Program-made: the position numbers and the translations under genes
Shown here: in pieces, positions 11,734 through 23,724 of the stretch
Numbering within the stretch: the stretch's first letter is position 1
How the letters are laid out: each line of letters opens with the position of its first letter
From: Lonicera japonica
Lineage: Eukaryota; Streptophyta; Magnoliopsida; Dipsacales; Caprifoliaceae
DNA length: 64,000 nucleotides
Direction: 5' to 3'
NCBI GenBank assembly: GCA_021464415.1
Contig: JAKCWG010000417.1
Coordinates: 78,465-142,464, forward strand
Notes under the pieces: model-generated
The model's input: the letters and a program-made list of their open reading frames with translations, nothing else
The model's database searches: none
What the model was told of the DNA's origin: nothing

Positions 11734-12051
11734 GAGTCTGTTTGGTTATCCTCTAATTTACGAATTGGGCAATCTAAAATTTCTTAATTTGTGAATTATC
11801 TAATTTGAGTGTTTTGTTGCAAAAATGAACTAGTATATAAATTCATAAACTTAAGTTAATACCTAAGATATTAAATAAGAAAACGTAAAAACATAGTTGA
11901 AATTACATTATTTATAATTATCATACAAGTTCATGTAGAAGCAATCACACCACAAAACTTTTTGTTGAAATGAATTTTTTTATATAATTTATTAATTTAC
12001 AAGTAATTAAATAATTGTAAATGTGATAATTTATACAACCAAATAAGCCTC
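11734..12051. repeat. degenerate MITE
   Basis: The left end (GAGTCTGTTTGGTTATCC) resembles the reverse complement of the right end (GAGGCTTATTTGGTTGTAT). Internal phrases (AATTTACGAATTGGGCAAT, AATTTGTGAATTATC) resemble the element at 43698-44137, so both probably belong to one family. Boundaries are approximate. Confidence 0.5.
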
Positions 12052-12190
12052 AAACATGCACATATTTCAAGATGAGTTGTAGCCCCTAATGCTACAATCA
12101 AATTTTGAATACTTCCTCCAAATTTAAAAGTCAAGTACTCAAAGTACATCATCTTATGATAATAAATAAGTTCGTTCTTAGTATGGTATG

Positions 12191-12392
12191 TGTTAAGAGA
12201 AATGAGAGAAAGATATATGTATTGAATTGATGATCAACTATTACAATAAAGATGGCCTTATATAGGCTTGTTAGAGACATAAATAAGGTAACACAATAAA
12301 TCGCCTAATTATGTTATAATCCTTAATTAAGGATAAGGGAAGTCAACTATACAAAATATGGTAAATACATGTGAACGTAATATATGTTAACA
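12191..12392 (-). repeat. copia 3' LTR
   Basis: About 202 bases, TG...CA ends, roughly 95 percent identical by eye to the copy at 27167-27367. A polypurine tract lies directly next to it in element orientation. Confidence 0.9.
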
Positions 12393-12405
12393 TCCCCCCT
12401 CAAAC
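12393..12405 (-). other. copia polypurine tract
   Basis: The plus strand reads TCCCCCCTCAAAC, so the element strand reads GTTTGAGGGGGGA immediately before the LTR. This primes plus-strand DNA synthesis. Confidence 0.85.
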
Positions 12406-13172
12406 TTAAGGTGGTAAATGTGAAACTAACTTAAGTTTGAAAAAAAAATCATGGAAACGACCAGGCGAATGAACTTTGGTAAAGTGATCTACAGGCTGAT
12501 CTTCATAGGCGATAGATAGGAGGCGAACTGCATTGCTAGCGACATGCTGGCAAACAAAATGACAATCGATTTCAATATGTTTTGTTCATTCATGGAAAAA
12601 CTCGGTGTGAGCAATTTGAATAGCACTTCTATTATCACAACTTAGCACTGTTGGAAGGTGTTGAGGAACTCCCATGTTAAGTAGTGTCGGTAAGAGCACG
12701 ATATTCTGCTTCGGTACTAGAACGAGAAACCAAAGATTGTTTCTTGCTATGCCAAGATATAAGGGAGTCTCCCAAGAAAATACAGTACCCTGTGGTTGAA
12801 CGCCTATCGGTAGGATCTCCGGCCCAATCAGAATCAGAGTAGGCACGCAGTTCCAAGGAGGATTTGGATGGAAAATGAAGGCCGTGGAACAAGGTGCCTT
12901 TGATGTAACGAAGAATGCGAAGAACAGACGCATAATGAGTAGACCGCGGAGCAAACATGAACTGACTGACGATGTGAACAGCATGAGCAATATCTGGACG
13001 AGTGACAGTGAGATAAACCAAACTTTCAACTATTTGTTAATACAAAGTGGCATCACTGAGGAGAGTACCATCGAGAGGAGTAAGCCGGAGATTCGTTTCT
13101 AACGGTGTAGGAGCCGTTTTGGAGTCTGTAAGGCCGGCACGAGTGAGAATGTCAGAAGCATACTTAGCCTAG
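12400..13172 (-). pseudogene. copia pol, C-terminal part: end of RT and RNase H
   Basis: This continues the copia pol interrupted at the gypsy insertion. It opens with the conserved KYASDIL region and passes TRPDIAHAVHIVSQFM and RILRYIKGT. It then enters RNase H (AYSDSDWAGDPTDRRSTTGY, then SSTEAEYRAL), so the catalytic Asp and Glu are visible. A frameshift separates this from CDNRSAIQIAHTEFFHE. A TGA stands where an Arg codon is normal before TKHIEIDCHFV. The frame ends shortly before the polypurine tract. Confidence 0.88.
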
Positions 13173-14700
13173 TGTTGCGTCAACAATTTGTTTTATTTAC
13201 TCGCAAGCGCACGAATCGGTATATAGTATAGCGTATGCAAGTGCGAGGTCGAACCCAAGGGACTTGATATTTTTACCACTTATTAATTTTGATTAATTCT
13301 TAATCTAGTTTAGAAATTGGGAGATTGTGAATTATCAATTAAAAACACTAATAAAATATTTAATGAATAAAATACTAACTAAATAATCAATTAATAAAAT
13401 ATAAAAAAAAATAATCAATCTATAAAATAATAGGGTGGAGAAATCATATATTTGATATCATATTCCTAATATTCATTCCTAATAAATTCTACACTTTGTC
13501 TCACATTAATTTGGTCTCTCGACTCTATTAGATGCGGAAAATAAAATCATTTAAGTCCAATTAATTTTTAAAGTCTAATTATTAATTCTTCCATAGCCAA
13601 ATTTATATATAAAATCAAAACACTCAATATATCTGACAAAACACAATTTATATCCGCTTTTAACAAATTATAAAATGAATCCAACAAATTATAATGAGAA
13701 TCCAATTTTATTTTTATATCAATTAAAATAGGCATTCAATAGGAAGAATTATTTTTTTAACATTAAAGCATTAAATGGGTATAATTAATTGGCATGAATT
13801 TGTGCAAGGAAATCAATCAAATATAATCATCCTCTACCCTAAATAATAATCTAGCATAGCATGCTTGCAATTAAAATACAAAACATAATTAAATGATACA
13901 CAAATAAATAAATTAAATACTTACTTGAGTACGCGCAAATAAATTGAAGAAGAAGAAAATAATTCTGAATTAATTGCGATAGTCTACAAAGCATCCAAGC
14001 AACAATAAAAATAAAGGTTCTGGCAAAAATTGAAGAAAGAAATGAAAAGAACACAAGAAATGAAAAATTGCTCTGCCTCTCTGTGTAAATTGTGCCTCTC
14101 TGTCTCTGTCCCTCTTAATTGCCTCAGGAGATTGTATTTATAACGAAGAGAATGGGTTAGGGTTTTGGATGGTTAGTGGCTTAGGGTTAATTATCATGGG
14201 CTTGGGTTTAATGGGTGGGCTGCTGGGCTTGTGGGCTTAATGAGTAGGCTGCTGCAAGGGGGCTTGGGAGCTGGGTAACAAGCTGGACGAGTGGGCTTTA
14301 AGTTCTGAGATGAGATGGGTTGCAAATGGGCTGGGCCAAAAAAAATCACATATTTATTAAATTAACACATTCCCGCTAGAATCAATTTTTTAGTGCACTG
14401 ATCTTATTTTGGCCATAACTTTCTTCTCCGAACTCCAATTGATGCAAAGTTTTCGCCCACGCGTAGCTAACTCAATGATCTCAAACGTTTGTCTCTGGAG
14501 TTTTCTTCAAATTCTGTACGAATTAATGCCATAAATTTCTTGAATACAAGTGATGTGCGCAGCCAATCTCTTCTTGCTTCGAAATCTTTCAATTTAATTC
14601 TAAACACCTGAAAAATACTAAAAATACAACAAATATAAAAATATATGCTCTCCAAAGTATAAATTAGTGGGTTATAATGTACTATTTTCTTAGTACATCA
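13173..14700 (-). repeat. Athila-like 3' LTR
   Basis: 1528 bases from TGTTGCGTCAA to TTAGTACATCA. It differs from the other LTR by scattered substitutions and by about 40 extra bases near 14217-14260 (repeated GGGCTGCTG and GGGCTT text). The overall identity by eye is near 98 percent outside the indel, so the insertion is relatively young. Confidence 0.93.
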
Positions 14701-14714
14701 AATTCCCCCCAACT
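14701..14714 (-). other. Athila-like polypurine tract
   Basis: The plus strand reads AATTCCCCCCAACT next to the LTR, so the element strand has AGTTGGGGGGAATT just before the 3' LTR. Confidence 0.85.
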
Positions 14715-16404
14715 TATACTTTGCTAGTCCTCGAGCAAAGCTAATAAAAATCTTAGAAATTAAAATAACTAATCCTAACTCTGTTTCGCGGAGTCGCGAT
14801 TGCACTTGGCACGTGCAACAAGCCTTTTAAACCCCATGGTTCTCCCAAGAGGACGAGTGAAGTCTCGTGATGGTTTGTAGTGAATATACCAACAAAATTC
14901 GAATGCAACGGTTCTCATTAAAATTTATTCCCCTTTTTTCACCAAATGTAAATAACTCAACAAAGATATCAAAACACATGTATGCTAAGCAATGCGAGAT
15001 ACATGCAATATCAAAGTTCTCAAACTAGCAAGATTAATAAGAATATTTCTTTCTCTCCAATCTCATTGTGTGTGTGTGTGAATTAACAACAACATAACGT
15101 CATTGATATCTGAGTAGGCAAAACTTTCAAATCCTATCCAAACTATGCTTTGACTCAACTCCTCACATGGTATACACTCCACAAATGAAACACTCAAGAA
15201 TATGGTGTATATGCTCTCATTACATGTGGGCTGTAAAGAGTAAATGTATTCAAATTCAAATGCCTCTCACATGCATATATATGAAAAACGCTATAAATGA
15301 AAGAACAAGAGTCTCATGAAAGGATAAATACCACTAGAAAGGTGAAATGCATAATTGGATTCTCTCCACCACTCTCACATCAAAACTGTATTCCAAAGGA
15401 TCTTTAGGACTTTTTCATGTTGTAATGTAAGGCTTAGGGTGATGGCTAATTAAATGAAGTGGTATAAAAGGATTCAAAGATCTAAGAAACATATTAAGAT
15501 GTATACAATTAAAATTTCAAGCTAAACTTGATTTTATTTAAGCTTTTTTTTTTCTTTTTTTTTTTCAATCTTTCCTTTTTCTCATCACATAATTTTTTAT
15601 TTTATTATTATTATTATTTTTATTTTTAGCTCACTTTTTTGCTATTGCCTAAACATAGAAATAACATCTCAAACATTCTTAGATAAAGGGAAGGCTATAT
15701 AAATATGGTTTATACTCCTATTTGGAGTAGGGTAAGGATATCAGGCTATGAAAGAAAGGCTTATATATAAGGCTCAAAAAGGTTGACTAGTGGTATATAT
15801 TTCAAGGTGGGATTAGGCTAAATGTAAGCTGTCAAAGATGGCCTAAATCACTTCCTAAGGTTTATAGTTCTTCAGTTCAAATAATATCAAAAATCCTTAA
15901 GAGGAATTGCATTTCATGGACGTACCTTTCTAGTGTTCAATCAAAGCAAAGAATAATGAGACTACTCAACGAGATACGCTTTTCAAAAATTAAGAATCGA
16001 TATAAAAACCCTCAAATAAGAAGATTGGCTCAAATACTCACGGGTTATTTAGTCTCCACATTTATGTTTTTCAGGAATTTTTAGTTATGCTCACTCTTCC
16101 ACCTAGTCATGCATAAGTTGTCATATGTACTCAAATATAATGATGATTGAAAATCATGAAATTTCTCTTAACAACGATAGTAGGAGAACTAAGCATGCAC
16201 ATGTAAAGTATTAAGACAAATGCGTCATCGTTAGCACACTGGTTATACAAAGGGAAACTTTAAATCAATACAAGAACCATTGCATTTTTTTTTCTTTTTC
16301 TTTTTTTTTTTTTAATTTTTTTTTTGATTTTTTTGAAAAAAAGTTTGTTCAATTTCTAACAAAGTGCAACATGTGAAGTACATGGAATGATAAGGCAAAT
16401 AAAT

Positions 16405-16414
16405 CCCTCCCCCC
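16405..16414 (-). other. internal polypurine-tract-like site
   Basis: The plus strand CCCTCCCCCC followed by AACTTA copies the layout of the terminal tract at 14701 (CCCCCCAACTTA). It lies about 1.7 kb upstream of the 3' LTR in element orientation and just after integrase. It could act as a second plus-strand priming site. Confidence 0.45.
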
Positions 16415-16605
16415 AACTTAAATTTTACATTGTCCTCAATGTATAAAGACAAGTAAATAAGAAAGGGTAAGATATCACCTGTTGACAATGAAGCGCAATG
16501 AGAAAGATAAACCTGCACTTTTGTTAAAGAGAACAAAGAAAAGCAAAATAGAAATCCAAATATAATATTATACACAATAATATACAATAATCATGGCCTC
16601 AAAAA

Positions 16606-17756
16606 TCAATCCCGATCAACAGGATTCTCCAGAAGCATAACTTCAACTTCTGGGTTTTCAAACTCCAAAAATGGTTTTAAGTGATGGCCATTCACTTTAA
16701 ACACACTACCATCTTTTGGATTCTGAATCTCAATGGCACCATGAGGATAAACCTGTTGGACTATGAATGGACTGGACCATTTAGATTTCAACTTACCTGG
16801 GAACAGATGTAAACGAGAATTATAAATAAGGACTTTCTGGCCAGGGTGAAACGATTTTCGAAGAATCTTCTGATCATGTACCCTTTTCGTCCTTTCTTTG
16901 TATGACTTGGCGCAGTCATAAGCATCATTCCTTATCTCTTCTAGCTCAGCCAGTTTGAGCTTCCTATGGGTTCTTGCCTGGTCAATATCAAAATTAAGCT
17001 GTCTAACAGCCCAAAAAGCTCTATGTTCCAACTCAACAGGTAGGTGACATGCCTTGCCATAAACTAAGCGGTAGGGAGACATTCCAATGGGAGTCTTGTA
17101 GGCAGTACGGTATGCCCACAAAGCATCTGTCAGTCAGACTGACCAATCTTTTCTATTAGGATTTACCGTCTTTTCCAAAATGTGCTTGATCTCCCTATTT
17201 GAAATTTCAGCCTGTCCACTAGTTTGTGGATGGTACGCAGTCGAAACTTTATGGATCATTCCGTACTTCTTCATTAGATTTTCAAATGGTTTATTGCAAA
17301 AGTGTGACCCCCTATCACTAATGATAGTACGATGTGTACCAAAACGTGCAAGAATATGTTCTTTCAAAAATCGGACCACCACTTTATGGTCATTTGTTCG
17401 GCACACAGTAGCCTCAACCCATTTTGAGACATAGTCAACGGCTACTAAGATGTAGAGATTGCCAAACGAGTTAGGAAAGGGTCCCATAAAGTCTATCCCT
17501 CACACATCAAAGATTTTCACTATCAAAATGGGATTAAGGGGCATCATACTTCGGCGTGTAAGACTTCCTAACTTCTAACATTCTTACAGGCTACACAATA
17601 GGCATGTGCATCTCAAAACAATGAAGGCCAATAAAATCCACACTGCAAAACCTTAGCAGCTGTTTTCTTTCCACTAAAATGGCATCCACATGGTTGATCA
17701 TGGCAAAAGGAGAGAATTTTTATTTGATCTTCCTCAGGAATACATCTCCTAATTAC
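16606..17756 (-). pseudogene. Athila-like integrase
   Basis: The zinc-binding N-terminus (17490-17756) still shows the histidines and the CVAC pair but carries several stops. The catalytic core (17134-17487) has the three acidic residues in context ([28 protein letters not shown]). A TGA at 17131-17133 replaces an Arg codon. After it the frame continues in phase with [20 protein letters not shown] and a C-terminal domain ([20 protein letters not shown], then [16 protein letters not shown]). No chromodomain follows. Integrase would insert the element DNA into the host genome; this copy cannot make an intact enzyme. Confidence 0.9.
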
Positions 17757-18347
17757 CTAATCTGGACAGTACTTGAAAAGATAGGGATCATCCCAATAAA
17801 AGTACTTCACCTCGGACAAAAATTTATACTTATCTTGCTTTGACCAATGATTTGGTATTTCACGAGTGACAAGATAGTTTACAATGTCCGCATACCAAGG
17901 TGACTGAGAAATTTGCATTAGCTGCTCATCGGGAAATGTTTCAGGTATGGGCACTGAATCACTAGAGAATTCAACTATGAGCCTGGATAGGTGGTATGCT
18001 ACAACATTTTTAGTTCCTTTCTTATCTTTAATCTCCAAATCAAACTCTTGTAGCAATAAGACCCAGCGAATCAACCATGACTTTGCATATTTCTTAGAAA
18101 GCAAGTATTTCAAAACGGCGTGATCTGAATAGACAAGGACTTTAGATCCCAAGAGATAGGATCTAAACTTATCTAGAGCAAAAACGACTGCTAACAACTC
18201 ATTCTCTGTGGTGGAATAATGGAGTTGAGCATCGTTCAAAGTCCTGCTTGCATAGTAAATTACGTGAGGAACTTTATCAATTCTCTAACCTAAAACAGCC
18301 CCAATCGCATAATCAGATGCATCACACATGATCTCGAATGGAAGATT
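17757..18347 (-). pseudogene. Athila-like RNase H and connection domain
   Basis: It is in frame with reverse transcriptase but separated by a TAG at 18345-18347, where Trp is expected, and by a second TAG near 18285, where Gln is expected. RNase H residues are visible: Asp in CDASDYAIGAVLG, Glu in TTENELLAV and Asp in VYSDHAVL. The usual ADHLSR motif reads AYHLSR, so the last acidic residue is lost. The frame runs on toward integrase ([11 protein letters not shown]) and stops. Confidence 0.9.
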
Positions 18348-20849
18348 CTAGTCAGGGGACCGAATGATAGGTGCGGAGGTCAGAGCAGATTTCAAAGTTT
18401 CAAAGGCTTTTAGGCATGCTTCATCAAACACAAATGGGGTGTCTTTAACAAGAAGACTGCATAAAGGTCTAGCAATCTTGCTAAAATCCTTAATAAAACG
18501 CCTATAAAATCCAGCATGGCCTAAGAATGAACGAATCTCTTTAACTGTCCGCGGGGGCGGTAGGTTAGAGATTAAATCAACTTTAGCCTTGTCCACTTCA
18601 ATTCCCTTTGCAGAGATGATGTGCCCAAGAACAATTCCTCTTTGTACCATAAAATGGCATTTTTCCCAGTTAAGCACGAGATTCTTCTTTTTACACCTCT
18701 CTAAAACTAGAGCTAGGTGTTCCAAGCATTTTTCGAAAGAAGACCCAAAGACAGAAAAATCATCCATGAAAACCTCTAGGAATCGCTCTACCATGTCAGA
18801 AAAGATGGAAATCATACACCGCTGAAAAGTGGCAGGTGCATTGCATAGCCCGAAAGGCATGCGTCGGTAGGCGAACATACCAAAAGGACACGTGAATGTC
18901 GTCTTTTTTTGATCAACTAGATCAACTGGAATCTGGTTGTAGCCGGAGTAACCATCCAAAAAGCAATAGTAAGCATGACCGGCTAACCGTTCCAACATTT
19001 GATCAATGTAAGGAAGGGGAAAGTGATCCTTCTTAGTCATCGAGTTCAATTTTCGATAGTCAATACAAACACGCCATCCCTTCTGAACACGAGATGGAAC
19101 TAACTCATTATGCTCATTTGCTACCACTGTAATTCCCGATTTCTTGAGAACTACTTGCACAGGGCTTACCCACTCACTATCAGATATTGGGTAGATAATA
19201 CCCGCGTCTAAAAGCTTGAGTACCTCGGCCCTGACAACTTCTTGCATTATCAGATTCAGCCTTCTTTGTGGTTCACGAGAGGGTTTTGAGTTCTCCTCCA
19301 AGTGAATCTTGTGCATGACAACTGATGGGCTGATCCATTTTAAATCTGCGATTGACCACCCTATAGCTTCTTTATGCTCCTGAAGGATTTTAAGCAATTG
19401 CTTTTCTTGAGCATTATTAAGGTCAGAAGCTATAATAACCGGCAAAGATTCTGCTGGACCGAGAAAGGCATATTTCAAATTATCAGGTAAAGGCTTCAGG
19501 TCCAGCTTTGGTGGTTCATCGATGGAAAGAGGTCGAGGAGTTGATGAAAGATTGAGAGGCTCTGGTTTTGGTTGAAAAGATTGTGTACCCATGACAGGTA
19601 CTGAATCTAAGAGTGCATTGACTTGCTCTATTGATTCATTTATGTCGAAATCGCAACCAAAATGAGACAAACAAGCCTCTAATGGGTCCTCTTTGCACAT
19701 TTGTAGGAAAGATTCCTCTACTAGACTGTTAATCAAGTGAACTTGACCAACATCATCATCATCAGTGTCTATAAAGGTTTTGCTAATGTCAAAGACATTT
19801 AGCTCAGCGGTGAGGTTCCCAAAAGAAATTTTCATTACTCCATTTCTGTAATTGATTAGGGCGTTAGAAGTAGTAAGGAATGGTTGCCCTAGAATCACAG
19901 GAATCTGGCCTTTAATGTTCTGAACAGGTTCAGTGTCAAGGACAACAAAGTCCACTGAAAAGTAGAAAGTGTCTACCTTTATCAGAACATCTTCAATGAC
20001 ACCCCTAGGAATTTTCAATGACCGATCGGCAAGTTGGATTGTCATTGGAGTCGGCTTTAACTCTCCTAAGTGTAACTGCACATACACAGAATATGGCAGT
20101 AGATTTACACTGTCCCCCAAATCTACTAGAGCTCGCTCAATATGATTATCCCCAATCTTGCAGGAGATTGTTGGACAGCCAGGGTCCTTATACTTAACAG
20201 GGATTCTATATTGAATTATGGAGCTCGCTTGTTCAGCTAAGAATTCCCTTTTTGGAACATTTGTTCTCCTCTTTTGAGTGACTAAGTCTTTGAGGAACTT
20301 AGCATAAGAAGGTACTTTCTTTATTGCATCAAGTAATGGGATATTTATCTGGACTTGCTTAAACACCTCTAAAATTTCTTCAAATTGTATACCTTTCTTA
20401 TTGTCTTTAATCCTATGATGAAATGGGGCTTTAGGAACAAAAGTCCTACTCGAGGTATCTTCAATTATTTGCTTAGCAAGAGGAGCTTGGTTCACAACTT
20501 GAGGTGTAGGAGCAACCTCAGCTGGAATTTGCTCTTCTTCTTTCTCTTCCTCCTCGCTATCTGGGAAACTCACTTTATTGTCAACCACCTTTCCCGATAT
20601 AAGTGTGGTGATGGCTTGGACTTGCCCATGTGTTTGTGCATTTGGTGGGTTAGAAGCTAACCCACTTGAAGAAACACCTTTAGGATTCGGGATTGGTTGA
20701 CTTAGAAATTTTCCCTTCTCTCTTTCACCCAGTTGACTCGCCATTTGACCCATTTGATTCTCTAGCCTGATAATGGCTTGAGTGTTCATAAGGCCATTAT
20801 TTTTGACTTCTTGCAAAAGCTGGCTTGAAATCTGATTGTTTTGGGTTGT
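18345..20849 (-). pseudogene. Athila-like protease and reverse transcriptase
   Basis: A long frame (first ATG at 20816, about 822 residues) continues directly from gag across one stop codon. The aspartic protease region has ALVDLGDSVNLLPYSVY, where family members usually read DLGAS, so the active-site neighbourhood is altered. Reverse transcriptase shows WRVCIDYRKLN, CFLDGYSGYNQIPV, MPFGLCNAPATFQRCM and the catalytic FMDDFSVFG. It ends with the RT connection region (FLGHAGFYRRFIKDFSKIA). The reading frame within the RT is unbroken. Confidence 0.92.
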
Positions 20850-22112
20850 TACTTAGATAAATTGTTTGAGAGTGTCCTCCAAAGATGAGAACTGTGTTGG
20901 AGTGACATAGAATGATGGAGCAGGTGGAGTAGGTTGGAATGGTGGATAGGAATTTCCATGAGGACGGAAACCAGGAGGTGGCTGCTGTCGTGGAACATTA
21001 GATGACGAGGAACCCATATTGGATATGGGTTGACCTTGTGACCACGAAAATTTTGGATGGTTTCTCCAACCTGGATAGTATGTATCTGTGAATGGACTAT
21101 TGAATTGCTTCTTATAGTCATTCATCGCATTTACTTGTTGTGGCACGAATTCAGAGAATCCTACCATAGATGGGCAAGTTTGCGACGTATGCATAGGGCT
21201 AGCACACACAGAACATCCTTCAGCTTGAACTTGGTTGACAGAATTACCGTCCAGCTGCATTGTTAGCGCTTCAAGTTTCTTCGAGAAACTATCTAACTGC
21301 CTTCTAGTCTCTACACCTCCAGTCAATTCATAGTTGCCTTCCCTCTTCTTGTTTTGAGATGAAGAATTTCTTCGAGAAGAGAAATTCCATTGCTGAGAGC
21401 TTTCGGAAAAATTCTTGAGAAAATTATAAGCTTGATCTTCAGTGAGACTAAGAAAAGTACCACTGTTCATTGACTCAATCATATTTTGATTAGTTTGAGT
21501 CAATCCATTGTAAAAGAATTGTACCAATCTCCACGTCTCAAAACCGTGGTGGGGACATCTGAGAAGTAAGTCCTTAAATCTTTCCCAATACTCAAAGAAT
21601 TTTTCATGATCTTCTTGACAAAAATCCGATATCTGTCTTCGAAGTTCATTTGTTTTTGACATGGGAAAAAATTTAGTAAGAAATTTGGAAACCAAAGTTT
21701 CCCAATTATTAATAGACCTAGAAGGTAATGAATTGAGCCACGCCTTTGCTTTTCCTTTAAGGGAAAAAGGAAATAAACGTAAACAAACTGACTCATCTGA
21801 AAAATTTTGAAACTTAAAGGTAGCGCAAATTTCTAGAAAATCCTTAATATGGAGATAAGGATCTTCTTGATCGATTCCATGAAAAATAGGAAGAAGTTGC
21901 ATCACTTGCGGTTTAAGCTCGAAATGATTTGCAGTGGGGGAAGGTAAAACTATACATGAAGGTGGGTTGGTAGTGATAAGAGAAAAAAGCTCCCTTAAAG
22001 TCTTCGTCTCTTCCTGTTCATCAGCCATTGTTCCTATCTCAAATAAAATATTAACTTCTAGGTTTTCTATCCTATTCAATCTCTTAATACCACGCTTCCA
22101 AACAATGCTCAT
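20850..22112 (-). pseudogene. Athila-like gag
   Basis: The frame is about 419 codons; the likely start is the internal ATG at 22028 (MADEQEETKTLREL). The retrotransposon gag domain is visible (FPFSLKGKAKAWLNSLPS, then NWETLVSKFLTKFFP and FEYWERFKDLLLRCPHHGF). A CX2CX4HX4C knuckle (CSVCASPMHTSQTC) would bind RNA. The C-terminus is Pro, Ser and Gln rich. It ends in a TAA at 20850-20852, in phase with pol. Other members read straight through, so the TAA is probably a CAA mutated by one transition. Gag would form the cytoplasmic virus-like particle. Confidence 0.92.
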
Positions 22113-22239
22113 ACACTACACTATTCCTAAGGGATTTTTTTTTAATAAAATAAAATAAAAATGAACTTGTAGAAAGAAATAATCTAAATTAGTAAAATGG
22201 TAGGACGACTTATCAAGTCCCCGGCCCGCGCAAAAAACT

Positions 22240-23724
22240 TGTTGCGTCAAAAACTTGTTTTATTTACTCGCACGCGCACGAATCAGTATATAGTATATCG
22301 TATGCAAATGCGAGGTCGAACCCAAGGGACTTGATATTTTTACCACTTACTAATTTTGATTAATTCTTAATCTAGTTTAGAAATTGGGAGATTGTGAATT
22401 ATCAATTAAAAACACTAATAAAATATTTAATGAATAAAATACTAACTAAATAATCAATTAATAAAATATAAAAAAATAATCAATCTATAAAATACTAGGG
22501 TGGAGAAATCATATATTTGATATCATATTCCTAATATTCATGCCTAATAAATTCTACACTTTGTCTCACATTAATTTGGTCTCTCGACTCTATTAGATGC
22601 GGAAAATAAAATCATTTAAGTCCAATTAATTTTTAAAGTCTAATTATTAATTCTTCCATAGCCAAATTTATATATAAAATCGAAACACTCAATATATCCG
22701 TCAAAACACAATTTATATCCGCTTTTAACAAATTATAAAATGAATCCAACAAATTATAATGAGAATACAATTTTATTTTTATATCCATTAAAATAGGCAT
22801 TCAATAGGAAGAATTATTTTTTTAACATTAAAGCATTAAATGGGTATAATTAATTGGCATGAATATGTGCAAGGAAATCAATCAAATATAATCATCCTCT
22901 ACCCTAGATAATAATCTAGCCTAGCATACTTGCAATTAAAATACAAAACATAATTAAATGATACACAAATAAATAAATTAAATACTTACTTGAGTACGCG
23001 CAAATAAATTGAAGAAGAAGAAAATAATTCTGAATTAATTGCGATAGTCTACAAAGCATCCAAGCAACAATAAAAATAAAGGTTCTGGCAAAAATTGAAG
23101 AAAGAAATGAAAAGAACAGAAGAAATGAAAAATTGCTCTGCCTCTCTGTGTAAATTGTGCCTCTCTGTCTCTGTCCCTCTTAATTGCCTCAAGAGATTGT
23201 ATTTATAATGAAGAGAATGGGTTAGGGTTTTGGATGGTTGGTGGCTTAGGGTTAATTATCATGGGCTTGGGTTTAATGGGTGGGCTCCTGCAAGGGGGCT
23301 TGGGAGCTGGATAACAGGCTGGGCGAGTGGGCTTCAAGTTCTGAGATGAGATGGGTTGCAAATGGGCTGGGCTAAAAAAAATCACATATTTATTAAATTA
23401 ACATTCCTGCTAGAATCAATTTTTTAGCGCACTGATCTTATTTTGGCCATAACTTTCTTCTCCGAACTCCGATTAATGCAAGGTTTTCGCCCAGCTTAAG
23501 GATCTCAAACGTTTGTCTCTGGAGTTTTCTTTAAATTCTGTACGGATTAATGCCAGAAATTTCTTGAATACAAGTGATGTGCGCAGTCAATCTCTTCTTG
23601 CTTCGAAATCTTCCAATTTAATTCTAAACACCTGAAAAATACTAAAAATATAACAAATATAAAAATATATGCTCTCCAAAGTATACATTAGTGGCTTATA
23701 ATGTACTATTTTCTTAGTACATCA
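22240..23724 (-). repeat. Athila-like 5' LTR
   Basis: 1485 bases, TGTTGCGTC...GTACATCA. In element orientation the LTR end is followed by a G-rich stretch (about 22205-22239, GCGCGGGCCGGGGACTTG on the minus strand) that resembles the GC-rich primer-binding sites of the Athila/Tat group. I could not match it to a tRNA with certainty. Confidence 0.92.

Larger units (their letters stand above)
14701..16605 (-). other. noncoding stretch between integrase and 3' LTR
   Basis: About 1.9 kb without a usable frame. In Athila-type elements this is where an envelope-like frame may sit. None is visible here. It contains a GT microsatellite (about 15068-15081) and long T-rich tracts (15541-15620, 16286-16330). 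Confidence 0.7.
13173..23724 (-). mobile_element. Ty3/gypsy retrotransposon, Athila/Tat type, nested in copia
   Basis: Two LTRs of about 1.5 kb (13173-14700 and 22240-23724) enclose gag, protease, reverse transcriptase, RNase H and integrase in gypsy order on the minus strand. The five flanking bases are CCTAG on the left and CCTAT on the right, a target duplication with one change. Dropping one copy joins the two halves of copia pol in the same frame, which proves the insertion. The large gag-pol with no chromodomain, the long LTRs and the 1.9-kb noncoding stretch after integrase point to the Athila lineage. Several nonsense codons make it inactive. Confidence 0.93.

Noticed and set aside
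18589..18825. Plus-strand frame inside the gypsy pol region
   Set aside because: It is a shadow of the reverse transcriptase frame on the minus strand. The same holds for 20385-20660, 17180-17434 and 21057-21266.
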